NCBI RefSeq assembly: GCF_900107925.1
Contig: NZ_FNUJ01000018.1
Coordinates: forward strand, 1-64,000
Length of the DNA: 64,000 nucleotides
Direction of reading: 5' to 3'
DNA from: Amycolatopsis pretoriensis
Lineage (GTDB): Bacteria; Actinomycetota; Actinomycetes; Mycobacteriales; Pseudonocardiaceae
Shown: piece after piece, positions 41,746-51,073 of the stretch
Numbering within the stretch: position 1 is the stretch's first letter
How the letters are laid out: the number at the start of each line of letters is the position of its first letter
The notes under the pieces: model-generated
The model's input: only the letters and a program-made list of their open reading frames with translations
What the model was told of the DNA's origin: nothing
The model's database searches: none
Translations under genes and position numbers: made by a program

Positions 41746-42983
41746 TCCGGGTACCCCGATACGCAGTGGTGGGCGGTGACGGGCGGTTTCGTCGCGGGCA
41801 GGCGGATCGCGCCTTCCGCGTCGAGCGCGTCGATCTCGCCGGCGCCGAGCCCTAGTTCGGTGAGGACGTCTCGCGTGTCCTGCCCCAGCGCGGGAACCTC
41901 GCGGCGCACCTCGCCCGGGCTCCGCGACAACCGGATGGGATACCCGACCACCCGCGCGGGCTTCTCCCCCGCCACCCCGACTTCCACGAGGAGGTCGTTG
42001 GCGACGACCTGGGGCTGCCGAAGTGCGTCGGCCAAGCTCAGCTGCGGCGCGCAGAGCAGGTCGACGCTTTCGAACCGGGCCAACGCCTCTTCCGTGCTCA
42101 GGCGGGCCACCACGGGCGCCAACACCGCGTTGGCCACCTCGCGGTTGCGCGCTTGCAGCTCGGGCGTCGCCAAGTCCGGGCGGGCGCTGAGGTCGTCCAC
42201 CTCCAGTGCGGTGCAGAGCAAGCCGACGGCGTTGTCGCGGAACAGCCCGAGGACCGTGACGACACCGTCGGCGGTCTCGAACGTCCCGCCGTACCACTGG
42301 CTGACCCAGTTGAGTTCGGTGCCGTGCCTGGTCTGCGCCGCCGCCTCCATCATCTGCATGGCGAGCGCCGTGTCCAGGAGGTTGACGCTGACCTGCTGCC
42401 CGCGCCCGGACCGTTCCCGCTCGAACAGCGCCGCGAGAATTCCCTGGACCAGCCCGGCACCCGAGGCGTAGTCGACTTGAGCGGTCGGGTTGAGGTATGA
42501 GTCGAGCCGCGCGTCGCCGACCGCCCGTGCCAGGCCGCTGACCGTCTGGGCGAGCATGTCCTGGCCGGGCTTGTGCGCCAGTGGCCCGTGGTCACCGAAT
42601 CCCGACGCGCTGGCGTATACCAGGCGCGGGTACCGGTCGGCGAGGTTCGCATAAGACAGGCCGAGCCTGCGGACGGCGGCGGGACGGTAGTTGTGCACCA
42701 GCACATCCGCCCTCGCGAGAAGCCGATGCAGGATCTTCATCCCCGCCGCGGCCTTGAGATCGAGGCTGACACTGCGCTTGTTGCGGTTGAGTGCCACGAA
42801 GTAGGCCGAGGTCAGGCCACGGTCGGCCGCGTGCCGGTCGAGCGCGCGCATCATGTCGCCTCGGGGCCCGCGCTCGATCTTCACGACGTCGGCGCCGAGG
42901 TCGCCGAGGGTCTGCCCGGCGAGCGGCCCCTGCATGACCTCGCACAGTTCGATCACCCGGATCCCGGCGAGCGCGCGGCTCAT
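41742..42983 (-). CDS. CaiB/BaiF-type (family III) CoA-transferase
   Basis: The 413-residue product has the family III fold: start MSRALAGIRVIELCEVMQGP, the CoA-binding ADVVKIERGPRGDMMRALDR, RNKRSVSLDLKAAAGMKILH, ADVLVHNYRPAAVRRLGLSY, and the catalytic Asp142 in HKPGQDMLAQTVSG. These enzymes swap CoA between acids, for example from succinyl-CoA to an aromatic or branched acid, via an aspartyl-CoA intermediate. Start 42983 overlaps the acyl-CoA dehydrogenase stop by 4 bp. The product presumably activates the acid that the dehydrogenase then oxidises. Confidence 0.9.
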   Translation of the reverse strand: MSRALAGIRVIELCEVMQGPLAGQTLGDLGADVVKIERGPRGDMMRALDRHAADRGLTSAYFVALNRNKRSVSLDLKAAAGMKILHRLLARADVLVHNYRPAAVRRLGLSYANLADRYPRLVYASASGFGDHGPLAHKPGQDMLAQTVSGLARAVGDARLDSYLNPTAQVDYASGAGLVQGILAALFERERSGRGQQVSVNLLDTALAMQMMEAAAQTRHGTELNWVSQWYGGTFETADGVVTVLGLFRDNAVGLLCTALEVDDLSARPDLATPELQARNREVANAVLAPVVARLSTEEALARFESVDLLCAPQLSLADALRQPQVVANDLLVEVGVAGEKPARVVGYPIRLSRSPGEVRREVPALGQDTRDVLTELGLGAGEIDALDAEGAIRLPATKPPVTAHHCVSGYPE

Positions 42984-44122
42984 GCCACACCTGCCACGGC
43001 GTAGGCTGCCTTGGCCACCAGCAGGCGCTGGATTTGGTTGGTTCCCTCGTAGATCTGTGTGATCTTCGCGTCGCGCATCATGCGTTCGACCGGGTAGTCG
43101 CGGGTGAACCCGTAGCCTCCGAAGAGCTGGACGGCGTCCGTCGTGACCGACATGGCGTTGTCGCTGCAAAGGAGCTTCGCCATCGATGCGCGGGCGCGGG
43201 CTTCGGGGTGGCCTGCCTCGATGAGCGCCACCGCCTCGTAGAGCAGCGCGCGAGCGGACGCCAGCCGGACCGCCATGTCGGCGACCATGCCCCTGATCAT
43301 CTGGAACCGGGAGATGGACTGGCCGAACTGGGCGCGCTCGGAGGTGTACGCGAGAGCCGCGTCGAAAGCGCCCTGCGCGACTCCCAAGGCCTGCGCCGCG
43401 ATGAGCGCGCGGCTGCCGTTGAGCTCGGCCATGATGTACCGGTAGCCCTCGGCCGGGTCACCGACGACCCGCAGGTCGGGGACGAAGCAACCGTCGAGGA
43501 TCACGTCCGCGGTCGGGCTGCCCCGCAGGCCCATCTTCCGCTCGTGCGGGCCGAAGGACAGCCCCGGGTCGTCGCGGTGGACGATGAAGACGCCGTGCCG
43601 GGACTCACCGGTCTTCGCCAGGACCGCGTACCAGTCGCCCCAGGGTGCGTTGCTGATGAACCGCTTCCGGCCTGTGAGCAGCCAGCCTCCGCCGGTTTCG
43701 GTCGCGGTGGTGGTGAGCCCGGCGACGTCCGAGCCCGCGGTCGGCTCGGTCAGGCACCAGCCCGCGCCGGCCCGCCCGGCCGCGACTTCGGGGACCACCA
43801 GCTTCTGGAGCTCGGCCGAGCCCTCGGAAAGGATCGTGCACGTCCCGGCCCAGTTCACCAGCAGGACGTGCGAGGTCGTCATGCAGGCCGCGGCGATCTC
43901 CTCGACCGCGATCACCTGCGAAAGCAGATCGGCTCCGGATCCGCCGAGGTGCTCGGGATGGGCGAGGCCGGCCAAGTCGGCGTCCACAACGGCCTGCCAG
44001 GCTTCGTCGGGGAAACGTTCTTTCTCGTCGACGTCCGCGGCATAGGGCGCGATGCGATCCGCCGCGAGCCGGCGAACACTGGCCCGGAAATCAGCGTGGA
44101 CATCGGACATGGAGTCGGTCAT
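42980..44122 (-). CDS. Acyl-CoA dehydrogenase
   Basis: The 380-residue flavoprotein has the family blocks in order: LTEPTAGSDVAGLTTTATET near 130, NAPWGDWYAVLAKTG, the C-terminal helix bundle with ERAQFGQSISRFQMIRGMVA, DAVQLFGGYGFTRDYPVERM and the catalytic base Glu359 in QIYEGTNQIQRLLVAK. It oxidises an acyl-CoA at the alpha-beta carbons with FAD and electron transfer flavoprotein. The Glu position is that of short/medium-chain enzymes. It lies 3 bp after the racemase gene and overlaps the next CoA-transferase gene. Confidence 0.93.
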   Translation of the reverse strand: MTDSMSDVHADFRASVRRLAADRIAPYAADVDEKERFPDEAWQAVVDADLAGLAHPEHLGGSGADLLSQVIAVEEIAAACMTTSHVLLVNWAGTCTILSEGSAELQKLVVPEVAAGRAGAGWCLTEPTAGSDVAGLTTTATETGGGWLLTGRKRFISNAPWGDWYAVLAKTGESRHGVFIVHRDDPGLSFGPHERKMGLRGSPTADVILDGCFVPDLRVVGDPAEGYRYIMAELNGSRALIAAQALGVAQGAFDAALAYTSERAQFGQSISRFQMIRGMVADMAVRLASARALLYEAVALIEAGHPEARARASMAKLLCSDNAMSVTTDAVQLFGGYGFTRDYPVERMMRDAKITQIYEGTNQIQRLLVAKAAYAVAGVA

Positions 44123-44125
44123 GAC

Positions 44126-45292
44126 TCAGTTCTTCCTTTCCTGGATGGTGACCGGCGGCCAGCTCAGGTCGCCGCCGTCTCCGCCGGGCCGGGCGCTGAC
44201 CCTCTTCGCCTCAGCCGGAGTCAAACCGAGGCGCACGAGGGCGGTGGTGGTCTCGCCGCGGTCCGGTGCGCGGCCGGGTACGGCCGCCGTGCGGGAGAAT
44301 CGCGGTACGCCGGGAACCCGGTCGAGGGCGAACCCCGGATGCCGCGCCGCGATGTGCGGGTTGGACGCGAGTTCGCCGGGCTCCAGCACGGGCGTCACGC
44401 AGGCGTCGCCGCCTTCGAACCGCGCGGCCCACGCGTCCCGGGTCCTGCCGAGAAAGATCGCTTCCAAAGTGCGGGTCAGGCTCTCGGCTTCGCGCGGGTC
44501 GAGGTGGTCGGGAGCGTCTTCGGGCTCGCCCAGTCCCAGTCCGGACCACAGCTGCGCGAAGAACTTCGGCTCCAGCGCGCCCACGGCGACGTACCGGCCG
44601 TCGGCGCACTCGTAGGTGCGGTAGGCCGGCATGGTCCCGGCGAGCAGTCCTTCGCCGCGGCCGGGCAACGTCGGAGTTCCCCAGTCGGCGAAGGGCATCG
44701 CCATCATCGACAGGACACCGTCGACCATCGCGGCGTCCACGTGCTGTCCCCGGCTGGACCGTTCCCGTTCGAACAGCGCGGCCATGACGCCGAACGCGGC
44801 GAGCAGGCCGCCGCCACCGAAGTCGGCGAGCAGGTTCAGCGGGGGCACCGGCGGCGCCTGCGGGGGCCCGAACGTCCCGAGCGCGCCGGCGATCGCGAGG
44901 TAGTTGATGTCGTGCCCGGCACGGGGCGCCAGCGGGCCGTCCTGCCCGTAACCGGTCAGACTACAGGAGATGATCCGCGGGTTGAGGCGGCTGAGCCGGG
45001 CGTGGTCGACACCGAGCCGGGAAGCGACGCCGGGCCGGAAGCTCTCGAGCACCACGTCGGCGGTCGCGGCCATCCGGTCGAACAAGGCGCGGTCCGCTGC
45101 GGACTTGAGGTCCAGCTCGATCGCGTGCTTGCCCCGGCGCAGCGCCGGAATCGGCGCTCCCGTCCGCCCACCACCGATCATGACGACCTCGGCACCCAGG
45201 TCGGCCAGGAGCATGCTGCAGTAGGGGCCTGGGGCCAGCCGGCTCAGGTCCAGGACCCGGACGCCCTCCAGGATGCGCTTCTCGCCGCTCAT
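44126..45292 (-). CDS. Alpha-methylacyl-CoA racemase-like family III CoA-transferase
   Basis: The 388-residue product starts MSGEKRILEGVRVLDLSRLA PGPYC, the typical racemase opening, and carries His127 in RAGHDINYLAIAGALG and Asp157 in LNLLADFGGGG, matching the His/Asp acid-base pair of mycobacterial alpha-methylacyl-CoA racemase. That enzyme epimerises 2-methyl-branched acyl-CoAs so they can enter beta-oxidation. The presence of the pair favours racemase over CoA transfer. Its ATG overlaps the transporter stop by 4 bp. Together with the dehydrogenase it points to a branched or methyl-substituted acid as substrate. Confidence 0.87.
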   Translation of the reverse strand: MSGEKRILEGVRVLDLSRLAPGPYCSMLLADLGAEVVMIGGGRTGAPIPALRRGKHAIELDLKSAADRALFDRMAATADVVLESFRPGVASRLGVDHARLSRLNPRIISCSLTGYGQDGPLAPRAGHDINYLAIAGALGTFGPPQAPPVPPLNLLADFGGGGLLAAFGVMAALFERERSSRGQHVDAAMVDGVLSMMAMPFADWGTPTLPGRGEGLLAGTMPAYRTYECADGRYVAVGALEPKFFAQLWSGLGLGEPEDAPDHLDPREAESLTRTLEAIFLGRTRDAWAARFEGGDACVTPVLEPGELASNPHIAARHPGFALDRVPGVPRFSRTAAVPGRAPDRGETTTALVRLGLTPAEAKRVSARPGGDGGDLSWPPVTIQERKN

Positions 45293-46629
45293 GCCGGCCC
45301 CTCCGTTCGCGGCCGCAGGGCCACGGCGCTCGCCAGGCTGACGAGGGCCACCCCGGCCATGAGGACGCCGACCGCGAACACGCCGTGGGCAGCCGAAAGC
45401 GCGGCGGCGGCGAGCGGGACCACCGCGCCGCCCAGGACCCCGCCCAGGTTGTAGGCGAGCCCGGCGCCGGTGTACCGGCAGTCCGTTGTGAACAGTTCCG
45501 GCAGGTAGGCACCGACGGGCCCGTAGGCGACGCCGTACACGCCGAGCATCGTGGCGAGCGTGACTCCGAGAGCGACGCCGCTGCCGCCGCCCAGCAAGCC
45601 GAACAGCACGAGAACCAGCGGGACCGCGATGACGAACCCGGCGATGATGGTGCGGCGGCGGCCGATCCGGTCGGACAGGACGCCGGCCGCGATCGTGGTC
45701 GACGCGAGGACCGCCCCCGCCGCGATGCCCAGCTCCAGCACCGTGGACCGGCTCAAGCCCGCTCCACCGGCCGACGTGCCGAACGAGGTGAGGTAGGCGG
45801 TGGCGACGTAGAAGAGGGCGAACAGCACCGTCAGCACGCCTCCGCCGAGCAGGACCTGCCGCAGGTGGGTGCGCAGTACCTTCCGCAGGGGCGCGGTCTC
45901 CGGCCGGCGCACACCGCCGGCTTCGAGTTCGGCCTGGTACTCGCGGAACGCCGGGGTTTCGGCCACGACCATCCGAACGAACAGGCCGATGAACACCAGG
46001 ACTGCACTGCTGAGGAAAGGAATGCGCCACCCGTACGCGAGGAATGCCTCGCTGCCGGCACCGACCACGACGTCGACCAGCAGGAACGTCCCGCTGGCGA
46101 GCATGAATCCCAGCGCGGGACCCAGCTGCGGGAAAACGGCGTAGCGCCCTCGCTGCCGTTCCGGGGCGTATTCGGCGGCGAACAGTGCCGCGCCCGCCCA
46201 CTCCCCACCCACCGCGAAGCCCTGCAGGAACCGCAGGACGGCGAGCAGTACCGGGGCCGCGACGCCGATCGCGGCCGACGAAGGCAGGAGTCCGATCAGG
46301 ACGGTGGCCACCCCCATCAGCAGGAGAGTTGCCACCAAGGTGTTCTTGCGCCCGAACCGATCGCCGAAATGGCCGCAGACGAGCGCGCCCAGTGGCCGCG
46401 CGACGAACGCGACCCCCAGGGTCGCGAACGAGGCCAGCGCCCCGGCCGCGGCACCGAGTGCGGGGAAGAAGACCTTCGGGAAGACCAGCGCCGCCGCCGT
46501 GCCGTAGACGAAGAAGTCGTAGAACTCGATCGTCGTGCCCGCACAGCTCGCCACCGCGACCCGTGCGAGCGACGCATCCGAAACGTCGGCTTGCCGCCGT
46601 CGTCGGCGCGCCACCACCTTGCCGACCAT
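45289..46629 (-). CDS. Metabolite:H+ symporter (MHS family) of the major facilitator superfamily
   Basis: The 446-residue protein has twelve predicted helices and the MHS signatures: AGTTIEFYDFFVYGTAAALV near 29-48, the motif GHFGDRFGRKNTLVATLLLM near 88-107, RFLQGFAVGGEWAGAALFAA near 136-155 and the ELFTTDCRYTGAGLAYNLGG block near 380-399. The family imports carboxylates such as citrate, alpha-ketoglutarate, shikimate or proline/betaine with protons, so it probably takes up the acid processed by the downstream enzymes. AAAGGAG lies seven bases ahead of the ATG at 46629. First gene of the operon, divergent from the PucR-type regulator. Confidence 0.9.
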   Translation of the reverse strand: MVGKVVARRRRRQADVSDASLARVAVASCAGTTIEFYDFFVYGTAAALVFPKVFFPALGAAAGALASFATLGVAFVARPLGALVCGHFGDRFGRKNTLVATLLLMGVATVLIGLLPSSAAIGVAAPVLLAVLRFLQGFAVGGEWAGAALFAAEYAPERQRGRYAVFPQLGPALGFMLASGTFLLVDVVVGAGSEAFLAYGWRIPFLSSAVLVFIGLFVRMVVAETPAFREYQAELEAGGVRRPETAPLRKVLRTHLRQVLLGGGVLTVLFALFYVATAYLTSFGTSAGGAGLSRSTVLELGIAAGAVLASTTIAAGVLSDRIGRRRTIIAGFVIAVPLVLVLFGLLGGGSGVALGVTLATMLGVYGVAYGPVGAYLPELFTTDCRYTGAGLAYNLGGVLGGAVVPLAAAALSAAHGVFAVGVLMAGVALVSLASAVALRPRTEGPA

Positions 46630-46823
46630 TGCCCATCTCCTTTGACGAGACCGTCGATGTTCCCAGTCACAATTACGTTTGCCGTCACTACAACGAAGGC
46701 CACCGTATGCGCAGCTAGAGTGGATTAACCATGTTCGACGACCTCATGTTCGGCGTCGCAGGTTGTGCGTGGACACAAGAAGGGCGATGCTGTACTCCAC
46801 CCGGCACACGACGAGGAGACCTC

Positions 46824-48023
46824 ATGGGAAACGTCGCCGACACCGGCGAATCCGGCGAATCCGGCGCTCGGCCGTTCGGCCCGGTCGCCGACAACCTGCG
46901 CGCGCACGCCGGCCGGCTGGCGGCCGACATCGCGGAGACGATCCTCGGTACCGTGCCGAACTACGCAAAGGTCGAGGTGGGATCGCTGCGGCGCTCGCTC
47001 GTTCAGCACATCGGGACCGCGGCGGCGTCGCTGATCGCCGGACAGGTGCCGGAGCACGTCCCCGACGTGTCCGTCGCAGCGGAGCGCGCGCGGTCCGGCA
47101 TCCCGATCGAGCAGGTGCTACTCGCCATCCGGCTGTCGTTCCAGCGGCTGCGGGAATTCGTTGTCGAAACGGCGGTGGCCCGGCGGATCCCACCGGAACA
47201 GCAGCTGGAGGCGGTGCGCATCCTGTGGGAGGTCAACGACCTGGTCAGCCGTGAGTACGCCGTCGCCCATCGCGACGAAGACCTCGACATGGCCCGCACC
47301 GCCGAAACGCAACGGAGCGAGTTCGTCCGCCGCCTGCTCCAGGAGGGTGCCCGGGGCCCGGAACTGATGCTGCACGCAGGCTCGTTCGGTTTGGTCGCGG
47401 GCCGCCGGTACCGCACGTTCCGGGCGCGTGCCGCCGGCACCGAGGGCGCCACGCTGGCCGCCGTCCTGCGCTGGGCCGAGCAGCACCACCTCGAGCCGGT
47501 GGGCGCGGTCGTCGACGGTGACGCCGCCGGCACGCTCACCGACGGTCCCCTGCCGCACGACGGTCCGGTCCTCGGGGTCGGCCCCGCCGTCGAACTTCCC
47601 GATCTACCGGGTTCGTTCCGCCTGGCGACCCAGGCGCTGGAGGTAGCCGGGCAGTTCGACCGCTCTGGAGTGCAGACCCTGGAGCGGCTGTCCCTGCACG
47701 TCGCGGTGGCGGCGGAAAGCCACGTCGGCGACATGCTCGTGGCGAAGATCCTCGGGCCCCTCCAGGCGCAGGGCGACTTCGGTGCCGAGCTGATCGCGAG
47801 TCTCGACGCCTACCTTTCGGCCGACATGAACACCGCGTGGGCAGCCGGGCGGCTGACCGTCCACCCCAACACCCTGCGCTACCGGATCAACCAGGTGAAG
47901 CAGCTGTCCGGGCTGTCCCTGCGGTCAGCGCAGGAAATCAGCGAGGTGTGGTGGGCGTTGCGCCGGTACGAATGGCTCTCCCGGGCTACCGCCGCAGCAC
48001 CCGCCCGTGGCGATCGGGACTGA
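46824..48023 (+). CDS. PucR/CdaR-type regulator with C-terminal HTH_30 domain
   Basis: The 399-residue product has an N-terminal helical RsbRD-like or sensory region (about 15-160), a central GGDEF-like non-catalytic region, and the C-terminal PucR-type helix-turn-helix at about 340-390 (LIASLDAYLSADMNTAWAAG, RLTVHPNTLRYRINQVKQLS). In this family the HTH usually activates a neighbouring catabolic operon in response to its substrate. ATG 46824 follows GAGGAG (46813-46818). The gene starts 195 bp from the divergent transporter gene, so it is the probable regulator of the five-gene operon. Its 3' end overlaps a decayed gene on the other strand. Confidence 0.9.
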   Translation: MGNVADTGESGESGARPFGPVADNLRAHAGRLAADIAETILGTVPNYAKVEVGSLRRSLVQHIGTAAASLIAGQVPEHVPDVSVAAERARSGIPIEQVLLAIRLSFQRLREFVVETAVARRIPPEQQLEAVRILWEVNDLVSREYAVAHRDEDLDMARTAETQRSEFVRRLLQEGARGPELMLHAGSFGLVAGRRYRTFRARAAGTEGATLAAVLRWAEQHHLEPVGAVVDGDAAGTLTDGPLPHDGPVLGVGPAVELPDLPGSFRLATQALEVAGQFDRSGVQTLERLSLHVAVAAESHVGDMLVAKILGPLQAQGDFGAELIASLDAYLSADMNTAWAAGRLTVHPNTLRYRINQVKQLSGLSLRSAQEISEVWWALRRYEWLSRATAAAPARGDRD

Positions 48024-48862
48024 GGGCTTCCCCCCGGAGGCGAACCGGCCCGTGAGGAGCACGTGCACGGTCCCCATCGCATACGAGAGCGGGGCCGGTA
48101 GGTCGCAGTGTCGGCGTACCGCTCCGGGTCGAAGACGACCACGTCGGCGATCTTGCCTTTGGCCAGGAAACCGCGATCGCACAGCCCGATCCGGCCGGCG
48201 GGCGCAGCGCTCAGCTTCCGGACCACCTCGGCCAGCTCCAGCACACCGCGGTCACGCAGGTACTCGGCAATGGCCCGGGCGAAGGCCCCGAAATGCCGCG
48301 GATGCGGATGCCCGGCCCCAGCGAGGTCGAGAAGCCATCCGTCGCTGACCACGGAGCTGAGCTCGTCGGCCAGCACGAACTCCACATCGGACTCGGCCAT
48401 CGCGTGGTTGACGATCCACACATCGCCCTGGTGATCGCGCAGCAGGTCCAGGATGACGTCCACGGGTTCGCGCGCGGTCGCCGCGGCGATCTCGGCCACC
48501 GACGAACCCGACCGGTCGCTGAACGGCCCCGCGGGCAGATCGGCGACGATCGTCCCGGCCGGGAGCACGGTCCGGCCGATCCGCTCACCGAGCTCCGCTC
48601 GGATGGCGCCCCGCAGGCCGGGGTCCCGGAGGCGTCCGTCCGGCCCGCCGTCCAGAGCCCAGTCCGGCAGCCGGGAGCTGAGCCGGGTCGAAGAAGCCGC
48701 GTACGGGTAGACGTCGCAGGCGACGTCCACGCCCGCGGCCGACGCCGCCTTGATCCGGCGCAGTGCCGCACGCACCTTGCCGTGGTTGGCCGGCCCCATG
48801 GCCTTCAAGTGCGAGATTTGGAGCCGGACCCCACTGCGCGCGGCGGTGTTCAGGCCGACGCG
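47990..48862 (-). pseudogene. D-aminoacylase-type amidohydrolase, truncated and frameshifted
   Basis: The minus strand reads VRLQISHLKAMGPANHGKVR, SAAGVDVACDVYPYAASSTR, IVNHAMAESDVEFVLADELS, SSVVSDGWLLDLAGAGHPHP and RHFGAFARAIAEYLRDRGVL, all blocks of the C-terminal half of N-acyl-D-amino-acid deacylases. The metal-site N-terminal half is absent. Near 48095 a frameshift moves the closing VHVLLTGRFASGGKPSV into another frame. Its 3' end lies inside the coding end of the PucR-type gene. Intact relatives hydrolyse N-acyl-D-amino acids. Confidence 0.85.
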
Positions 48863-49609
48863 TCGTCGAGCGACCCAGGCACCACGTGCCAGCCTCCTCC
48901 GGGAACGGCAATTCGCCCGCGGAAGCGTCGGGGACGTGAGTTCTCAAGAATTTTTGGCCACCTGCGGCGACAGGTCAGGCAACTGTTGCGCCGACGTGCT
49001 GGGCAACAACACGCACTGCTCGGCGAGATTGTGGTTCCAGCCAAGAACGGGAGAGTCGGACTCCTGCCGGTCACTCAGCCGCTGGCAGCGCTCCGTGGGT
49101 CGAGTCGGCTGGTCGCCGCACGCGACCGCGTACCACTCATTTTGGTCGACCTAGGCTCCCACTGCATCAACGTGCCGATGATCTTGGCGACCGTCTCCGC
49201 CAGGAGGAAGCGGCGGATCGCGCGTGCGGTTCTGTCGAACCGATCCCCTCGCCGCGATACCGCCACCTGTCGCAGCTGACGACGGGTACCGACCAGTGCC
49301 ATCGCACTGGCCCCCTGGTCACGCCAGTCGCCGCAGGGGTCAGACGACAGACAGCGAAAATTCGCTCTGCCAGTGCTGTTCGCAGCATTACCTTCTCAAC
49401 GCACTCCGGTGCGAATCAGAGAAAATCACTCAATCTCAGTTCCTTTTGGTGACCAATAAGCACAAACGGAAGCGCCGGTGGGCGCGTGAATTTGATGTGG
49501 CACTTGCCGTGGCAGGCGGCTTGGTTAAGGTTGAGCACGCGGCGGGTACGCCGCTCTCTCGATTTCGCATTCTCCTTATCCCGCCGTTCTGCCCCTGTCA
49601 GGAGGACAA
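48863..49609. other. 747-bp stretch, no gene recognised
   Basis: Upstream of the truncated deacylase and ahead of the S53 protease there is no convincing coding sequence. A minus frame at about 49300-49150 reads RRGDRFDRTARAIRRFLLAE but matches nothing known to me. Base composition is less GC-rich from 49370 to 49560, where the promoter of the protease is expected. Confidence 0.35.
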
Positions 49610-50947
49610 GTGCCGAGATCCTTCCGCAGATCCATCGTGCTCGCCGCAGCCCTGGTCGTTGCCGGCGCCGGCGCCGGCATGCCAGTCGCCCAAGCGGTCG
49701 CCGATCCACATACCGTCCTCCCGCAGGTGCAGTCCTTGCGGTCGCAGGTGCGCAATGGGACGCTGCTCGAAGCTCACAGCACCACAGAGTCATGCGCTGT
49801 GTGCCAGGCCCACGCGGTGACCGCCGCACCAGGATCGAAAATCCTGCTTTCGACCACCGTTCCGATCGGTTATGGCGCCGACGAGCTCGCCGCCGCCTAT
49901 CACCTGCCCGACGCCGCCTCCGGCGCCAAGGGCACCATCGCGATCATTGACGCCGGGGCGTACCCCAGTCTCGAGTCCGACCTCGACACTTATCGGACGC
50001 AGTACGGGCTGCCGCCGTGCACCGTTGCGAGCGGCTGCCTAAAGGTCGTGGACCAGCACGGTGGCCCTCCGCTCGCGCCCGCCACCGAGCTCTTGGACGT
50101 CGTCCACGAAGAGTACGTCGCCGTCGAAACCGCGCTCGACATGCAGATGGCCTCCGCAGCCTGCCCCACCTGCGATCTGATCGAGCTGCAGGTGCCCGTC
50201 GGGGACGCCGTCGCCGGCGACGCCGCTCAGGACCACGCCGCGATGGCCGACTTCGGTGACGCGGTCAACACCGCAGCCCGGCTAGGCGCGACCGCGGTCA
50301 GCATCAGTTACCAGTTCCCCAGCTACCCGGACGTCGAGTTCGGAAAGCCAGGTCTGGATCTGTTCCACCCGGGCGTGGCCGTCCTGGCCTCTTCGGGTGA
50401 CGGGGGGTACCAGGGCGACAAGCACACCGGCTGGCCGCAAAACCTGCCGTGGGTAGTCTCGGTCGGGGGCACGTCGCTGCTGCAAAGCGGCGGCCACTAC
50501 ACGGACATCGTCTGGGGCGGCGCGGGCAGCGGTTGCGAGACCGATCTGCCCGCGGCCATCGGTGCTCCGGCAGCGGTCAGCGCAAGCTGCGGCGGCCACC
50601 GCGCGTCCGCGGACGTGTCCGCAGACGCCGATCCCGCAACCGGTGTCGCCGTCTTCGATACATATTCGCCGTTCAGTGGCCAGCCGCTGAACTGGCTCGT
50701 CGTTGGGGGCACAAGCGCTTCGTCGCCGTTCGTCTCGGGGTTGTACGGCCGGGGAGGCCACACCTCGCAGGTACTTGGGCCGAACACGCTCTACACCGCG
50801 TCGGCGGGCGCGTTCACCGACGTGACGCTGGGCCAGAACGCCCCTGCACACGCCTGCCCGGCCGCCACACCGGCGTTGTGCGTGGCGCAACCGGGCTGGG
50901 ACGCTCCGACCGGAGTGGGCGTGCCCAACGGATTGTCCGGGTTCTGA
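49610..50947 (+). CDS. Secreted S53 (sedolisin) family serine-carboxyl protease, short form
   Basis: The 445-residue product has a signal peptide (MPRSFRRSIVLAAALVVAGA to about QAVA). The catalytic Glu173 and Asp177 lie in EEYVAVETALDMQMASAACP, the oxyanion Asp is in VLASSGDGGYQGD, and Ser369 is in VVGGTSASSPFVSGL. Sedolisins normally carry a large pro-domain of about 180 residues; here only about 60 residues precede the catalytic domain, so the enzyme belongs to the short actinomycete type. It acts outside the cell on proteins at low pH. GTG 49610 follows AGGAGG. A strong hairpin follows the stop. Confidence 0.88.
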   Translation: MPRSFRRSIVLAAALVVAGAGAGMPVAQAVADPHTVLPQVQSLRSQVRNGTLLEAHSTTESCAVCQAHAVTAAPGSKILLSTTVPIGYGADELAAAYHLPDAASGAKGTIAIIDAGAYPSLESDLDTYRTQYGLPPCTVASGCLKVVDQHGGPPLAPATELLDVVHEEYVAVETALDMQMASAACPTCDLIELQVPVGDAVAGDAAQDHAAMADFGDAVNTAARLGATAVSISYQFPSYPDVEFGKPGLDLFHPGVAVLASSGDGGYQGDKHTGWPQNLPWVVSVGGTSLLQSGGHYTDIVWGGAGSGCETDLPAAIGAPAAVSASCGGHRASADVSADADPATGVAVFDTYSPFSGQPLNWLVVGGTSASSPFVSGLYGRGGHTSQVLGPNTLYTASAGAFTDVTLGQNAPAHACPAATPALCVAQPGWDAPTGVGVPNGLSGF

Positions 50948-50955
50948 TTACTGAA

Positions 50956-50987
50956 GGGACGGAGCGAGCGGCGGCTCGCTCCGTCCC
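50956..50987 (+). terminator. Strong hairpin terminator after the S53 protease
   Basis: GGGACGGAGCGAGC (50956-50969) and GCTCGCTCCGTCCC (50974-50987) are perfect 14-bp complements with a GGCG loop, 9 bp after the stop codon. No T tract follows. Confidence 0.85.
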
Positions 50988-51050
50988 CGGTCACCCGGCG
51001 CTGCCTGACCGGATGCGACCGCCACCACACCCGGACGGCGGAGTTCGGCT

Positions 51051-51053
51051 CTT
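51051..51053. repeat. Left 3-bp direct repeat CTT, candidate target-site duplication
   Basis: CTT immediately precedes the left terminal inverted repeat at 51054. The same three bases follow the right terminal inverted repeat at 58237-58239. Some IS3 subgroups duplicate 3 bp on insertion. Confidence 0.55.
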
Positions 51054-51073
51054 TGTCAAGCCCCGGGTTTGAT
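51054..51073 (+). repeat. Left terminal inverted repeat of the composite element
   Basis: TGTCAAGCCCCGGGTTTGAT read inward matches the inward reading of 58236-58217 at 18 of 20 positions (TGTCCCGCCCCGGGTTTGAT). It begins with TG, as IS3-family ends do, and lies 10 bp after the transposase stop at 51084-51086 on the minus strand. Confidence 0.8.

Noticed and set aside
43034..45454. An 806-codon plus-strand frame opposite the acyl-CoA genes
   Set aside because: It is antisense to three clearly recognisable genes with correct active sites; long antisense frames are expected in GC-rich actinomycete DNA.
45385..46728. A 447-codon plus-strand frame opposite the MHS transporter gene
   Set aside because: Translation is Arg/Glu/Gly-rich with no motif; it mirrors the transporter gene, which has the full family signature.
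48863..49609. A possible further regulator gene upstream of the S53 protease
   Set aside because: One minus-strand frame has some helical-looking sequence (about 49300-49150), but no conserved motif and no start signal.
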